Assembly: GCA_938042055.1 (NCBI GenBank) | Contig: CALIRX010000028.1 | Coordinates: 1-23,839 of the forward strand | Direction: 5' to 3' | DNA length: 23,839 nucleotides | From: an uncultured Candidatus Saccharibacteria bacterium | Lineage (GTDB): Bacteria > Patescibacteriota > Saccharimonadia > Saccharimonadales > Saccharimonadaceae | Part shown: positions 21,091 to 23,839 of the stretch, piece by piece | How the letters are laid out: every line of letters begins with the position of its first letter | Numbering within the stretch: position 1 is the stretch's first letter | Made by a program: the position numbers and the translations under genes | Notes under the pieces: generated by a model | What the model was told of the DNA's origin: nothing | What the model saw: the letters and a program-made list of their open reading frames with translations, nothing else | Databases searched by the model: none

Positions 21091-21812
21091 TGAAAATAAC
21101 AATTGCGCAACTCTATCCGCGAGATATGAATCTTTATGGCGACTGGGGCAATACTCTAGTCCTGAAAAAACGACTAGAACGACGCGGCTTTGAAGTTGAG
21201 ATTATCGATCACAATCCAGGCGATTCAACGGATTTTTCTAAAATTGATATTTTTGTTGGCGGCGGCGGACAAGATTCTGGGCAGACGATTATTCAAAATG
21301 ATCTTCTGGCGAGAGCTGATGAACTGCGACAACTAGCAAAAGACGGTGTGCCGATGTTGATGATTTGCGGAATGTACCAATTATTTGGTCGATTTTTCCG
21401 AACACTCAAGGGCGAGGAAATTGTTGGCGCTAATATTCTGCCAATTGAAACAATTGCTGGCGATGAGCGGATGATTGGTAATATTGTCATCAAAAGTCAG
21501 GAATTTGGCGATATCGTTGGCTATGAAAATCACAGCGGACAAACTTTCTTAGATAAGACCGCCAAACCTCTTGGGCAAGTTATTAAAGGCGCCGGTAACA
21601 ACATGACCGACGCAAACGAAGGTGTTCGGTACAACAATATTATTGCCACTTATCTCCATGGTCCGATTCTACCCAAAAACCCGCAAATTGCAGACTTTCT
21701 TATTGGCGAGGCACTAGAGCGACGCGGCGTAAGTTCAAACTCGGGATTGGGAAAAATTGACGATACTTTAGCGAATAAAGCGAGAGAGATAGCGTTAAAA
21801 TTATCCAGATAA
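21090..21812 (+). CDS. gatD: GatD, glutamine amidotransferase subunit of lipid II isoglutaminyl synthase
   Basis: GatD hydrolyses glutamine and channels ammonia to MurT. At 240 residues it is standard for this class I (GATase_3) family. The nucleophile is Cys93 in MLMICGMYQLFG, the catalytic His is His190 in TYLHGP, and GGGGQDSGQ (57-65) and the GYENHSG segment (144-150) are conserved. The start overlaps the murT stop (TAATG) and has GGAGGA about 9 nt upstream, so translation is coupled with murT. A glycosyltransferase gene follows after 3 nt. Confidence 0.94.
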   Translation: MKITIAQLYPRDMNLYGDWGNTLVLKKRLERRGFEVEIIDHNPGDSTDFSKIDIFVGGGGQDSGQTIIQNDLLARADELRQLAKDGVPMLMICGMYQLFGRFFRTLKGEEIVGANILPIETIAGDERMIGNIVIKSQEFGDIVGYENHSGQTFLDKTAKPLGQVIKGAGNNMTDANEGVRYNNIIATYLHGPILPKNPQIADFLIGEALERRGVSSNSGLGKIDDTLANKAREIALKLSR

Positions 21813-21815
21813 TTC

Positions 21816-23327
21816 ATGAAAAAAATCCGTATATATCTTAAAAAGCTATATGCATTTCTTTATAAAATGCCCGGTTGGATTTGGCTAATTCCAATCTTAA
21901 TCTTAGCCATCAACGTTCGACTTACCTATTTAACAAAAGCCGATATTTGGCACGATGAAGGGTATACGGCAGCCATCATTCAGCAGCCAATCAGAGAAAT
22001 TATTACCATCACAACCACAGATGTTCACCCGCCGCTTTATTACGATATTATGCACGTTTGGCAATTGATTTTCGGCAATTCCGTAGCTTCGCTCAGAGGA
22101 TTTAGTGTTACGTGCGGAGTTCTGACGATTGCCCTATTGTTTCTATTACTCCAAAAACTTTTCTCTAAAAGAATTGCCGTATTCGGAAGTTTTTTAGCAG
22201 CGCTAGGACCATTCTTAATTCGCTATAGCGACGAATCCCGAATGTACGCACTGGCGGCACTTTTGGCTGTAGCAATGACTTATACATTCATCGTGGCGGT
22301 CGAGCGTAAAAATAAGAAGTTCTGGTGGGCACTATATGGAATTTTAGTAGCACTCGGTCTTTATACTCAGTATTTTCTAGCGTTAATACTGCCCGCACAT
22401 TTCGCATATATTTGGCTAAAACTTGGCGGAAATCGCACTGCCATAAAAAATATATTTAAGGACAAAAACGTTTGGCTTGCCGCAGGAACATGCTTTTTGC
22501 TATTCCTTCCCTGGCTACCAGTTATGATCTCCCAAACCAGCCGAGTAAGCGGCGGCTTCTGGATCCCCGAAGTCACTAAATTTACCATCCCAACAACACT
22601 ATCAATGTTCTTAACTTATGACGACAGAATTGTCCGCTATTTTGGGTTGCTACTGCCGCCAATTATAGTCGCAATTTCATTCATTCTAGCCAAAAAACTC
22701 CCAAAATACCAAGCAGCAATTTGGATTTTAACAATTTGGCTACTGCTGCCGATGATCATCGTTTACATGCTCAGCCAAGGTCGACCAGTTTACTTAGATC
22801 GATACTTCACTTATTCAGCGCCAGCATTTTACGGCTTGATTGCGGTATTCATCGGGCTTATTTTTTCTAATAAAAAATGGTGGTCTATTGGAATATCTAT
22901 TGTCCTGACATTATTTATCGGTCATTACATGTGGCATATCGGCGGTAAAAACATTGCAGAATCGTCTTGGAATAACACCAATGCAGCCATGAATCATATA
23001 AATGGGAATATCCAGAGTAGTGATGTCATTATTTCTGGCGAGATCTACACTTATTTTCACACTTCCTATTACAACCGCACAAATAAAGAAATTATACTTC
23101 TGAAGCCGAAAGAAGAGCTGGGCTGGGTTGGCGAATGGGGATTAATTAAAAAATTGAATACTCCAGAAATTAGCTCTTTAGAGTCAGTAAAATCTCCAAG
23201 AATCTGGCTTATTCTCCGCGAAAAAACATATGACGAATATAAAAAACAAGTTCCACCCTATTGGCAATTAAAGCAAGAATTCCATGATGGCGACTTGATT
23301 ATTGGACTATACGAAAATAAAAAATAA
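21816..23327 (+). CDS. Membrane GT-C glycosyltransferase (GT39/ArnT-like)
   Basis: This 503-residue protein has about eleven hydrophobic helices and a soluble C-terminal domain of about 120 residues. The first extracytoplasmic loop carries WHDEGYT (Asp47, Glu48), the catalytic acidic motif of PMT/ArnT-type enzymes, followed by HPPLYY (71-76) and later YSDESRMYAL. Such enzymes move a sugar from a polyprenyl-phosphate donor to a lipid, glycan or protein on the outer face. The acceptor cannot be read from sequence. It starts 3 nt after the gatD stop without an SD site, so it depends on the murT-gatD transcript and probably on coupled translation. It ends in a terminator whose stem includes its stop codon. 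The operon context suggests an envelope polymer or surface protein as acceptor. Confidence 0.82.
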   Translation: MKKIRIYLKKLYAFLYKMPGWIWLIPILILAINVRLTYLTKADIWHDEGYTAAIIQQPIREIITITTTDVHPPLYYDIMHVWQLIFGNSVASLRGFSVTCGVLTIALLFLLLQKLFSKRIAVFGSFLAALGPFLIRYSDESRMYALAALLAVAMTYTFIVAVERKNKKFWWALYGILVALGLYTQYFLALILPAHFAYIWLKLGGNRTAIKNIFKDKNVWLAAGTCFLLFLPWLPVMISQTSRVSGGFWIPEVTKFTIPTTLSMFLTYDDRIVRYFGLLLPPIIVAISFILAKKLPKYQAAIWILTIWLLLPMIIVYMLSQGRPVYLDRYFTYSAPAFYGLIAVFIGLIFSNKKWWSIGISIVLTLFIGHYMWHIGGKNIAESSWNNTNAAMNHINGNIQSSDVIISGEIYTYFHTSYYNRTNKEIILLKPKEELGWVGEWGLIKKLNTPEISSLESVKSPRIWLILREKTYDEYKKQVPPYWQLKQEFHDGDLIIGLYENKK

Positions 23328-23352
23328 CTGGTCGAATGCCAGTTATTTTAAT
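23321..23352. terminator. Terminator of the murT-gatD-glycosyltransferase operon
   Basis: Arms AAAATAACTGG (23321-23331) and CCAGTTATTTT (23339-23349) with a 7-nt loop. The TAA stop (23325-23327) lies in the left arm. The symmetry allows use from both strands, so it may also stop minus-strand transcription through tRNA-Pro. Confidence 0.8.
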
Positions 23353-23370
23353 ACGCTGAATGATTTCAAT

Positions 23371-23447
23371 TGGTCGGGGTGAAAGGACTCGAACCTTCGA
23401 CCTCACGGTCCCAAACCGCGCGCGCTAGCCAACTGCGCCACACCCCG
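23371..23447 (-). tRNA. tRNA-Pro (TGG)
   Basis: On the minus strand the acceptor CGGGGTG pairs with CACCCCG, A73, CCA encoded. The anticodon arm CGCGG-TTTGGGA-CCGTG gives TGG. No convincing promoter was found immediately upstream in the 102-bp gap to the phosphoglycerate mutase gene, so it could be read from that side. Confidence 0.94.
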
Positions 23448-23549
23448 AAGATATCTCTATCATTCGTTCTGATCTATCTTAACATATATCACTAAATAAG
23501 TACAGGAAAATCCCATAAAACTTAAAAGAGATCACTAAAAATACAACAG

Positions 23550-23839
23550 CTAAGCATTCACGGCTTCAATCTCAACTGACAGCACTTCTTTTTTGATTGG
23601 CAAAGATTGACCGGGCTCGAACGTATAAACCAGCAATTGACCAAACGGCATTTCTACATTCGCCATCTCAGCCTCTGGAACTTGGTCGAGGTGTTTAATT
23701 AAAGCCCGAATAGAATTGCCGTGAGCCACCAATAAAATATTTTCACCATTCTGCAATTTCGGCAAAATCTCTTGCTCAAAATACGGAACAACCCGCGCAT
23801 AAACATCTTTCAAAGTTTCGCCGCCCGGCACTGGATAAT
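23550..23839 (-). CDS. gpmA: 2,3-bisphosphoglycerate-dependent phosphoglycerate mutase, C-terminal part only
   Basis: The enzyme interconverts 3- and 2-phosphoglycerate in glycolysis. Only about the last 96 residues are in the window; the frame runs open through the edge, reading ...YPVPGGETLKD. The second catalytic histidine is in LLVAHGNSIRALIKHLD. The following EMPFGQLLVYTFEPG matches the family's C-terminal IPTGxPLVYE region. The catalytic RHGxS N-terminus lies outside the window. The stop is TAG at 23552-23550. No terminator hairpin is evident in the 102 bp between this stop and tRNA-Pro. Confidence 0.88.
   Translation of the reverse strand, partial: YPVPGGETLKDVYARVVPYFEQEILPKLQNGENILLVAHGNSIRALIKHLDQVPEAEMANVEMPFGQLLVYTFEPGQSLPIKKEVLSVEIEAVNA

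Noticed and set aside
1..23839. Reassigned TGA codon, as in some CPR lineages
   Set aside because: TGA ends the PilW-like gene at the ATGA overlap, and no conserved domain here needs TGA read as glycine.
1..23839. Insertion sequence, prophage, toxin-antitoxin or defence island
   Set aside because: No transposase, integrase, nuclease or toxin motifs, and no terminal repeats were seen on either strand.

Overview
This window looks like part of a small, AT-leaning genome from the Candidate Phyla Radiation, most likely a Candidatus Saccharibacteria (TM7) member. The reasons are the content and style: no mobile elements, very tight packing with 4-11 bp convergent overlaps, a divergent FolD, MurT/GatD in a Gram-positive-like wall pathway, a compact type IV pilus locus, and a histidine kinase with a seven-helix-type membrane sensor. 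TGA is used as an ordinary stop. The taxonomic call is inference; no rRNA is present.

Layout. Positions 1-5115 hold the end of tRNA-Glu, a small membrane protein, a membrane histidine kinase, an uncharacterised methyltransferase-like protein, a receiver-only response regulator and folD. Positions 5191-6132 hold four tRNAs (His, Lys, Arg-TCT, Gly) and a disordered Asn/Ser/Arg-rich protein. Positions 6132-10785 hold a short alpha-glucan phosphorylase, a MurA with an N-terminal Xre-type helix-turn-helix, and glyA. Positions 10850-14867 are a type IV pilus block on the minus strand: a major pilin and four minor pilins in an H-I-J-K-like order, the last fused to a seven-bladed RCC1 propeller. Positions 14906-16166 hold murB and two arginine tRNAs (TCG, CCG). 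Positions 16249-19783 hold a helical-repeat protein, a membrane-anchored Clp-like double AAA+ ATPase and its small membrane partner. Positions 19828-23327 are an operon of murT, gatD and a GT-C glycosyltransferase. A tRNA-Pro and the C-terminal half of phosphoglycerate mutase close the window.

How it fits together. murA, murB, murT/gatD and the glycosyltransferase serve the cell envelope; folD and glyA serve one-carbon metabolism; the phosphorylase and phosphoglycerate mutase serve sugar catabolism. The pilus block most likely mediates contact with a host cell or surface.

The most interesting points are (1) the pilin-RCC1 propeller fusion at the GspK/PilX position, a candidate pilus-tip adhesin; (2) the DNA-binding-domain/MurA fusion beside a matching inverted repeat between murA and glyA; (3) a recurring promoter layout in which the -10 box ends 6-8 nt before the start codon, implying leaderless mRNAs for about ten genes; and (4) a membrane-tethered Clp ATPase whose first AAA+ ring has lost catalytic residues. 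No CRISPR array, insertion sequence, prophage or attachment site was seen. No gene-free stretch exceeds about 110 bases.
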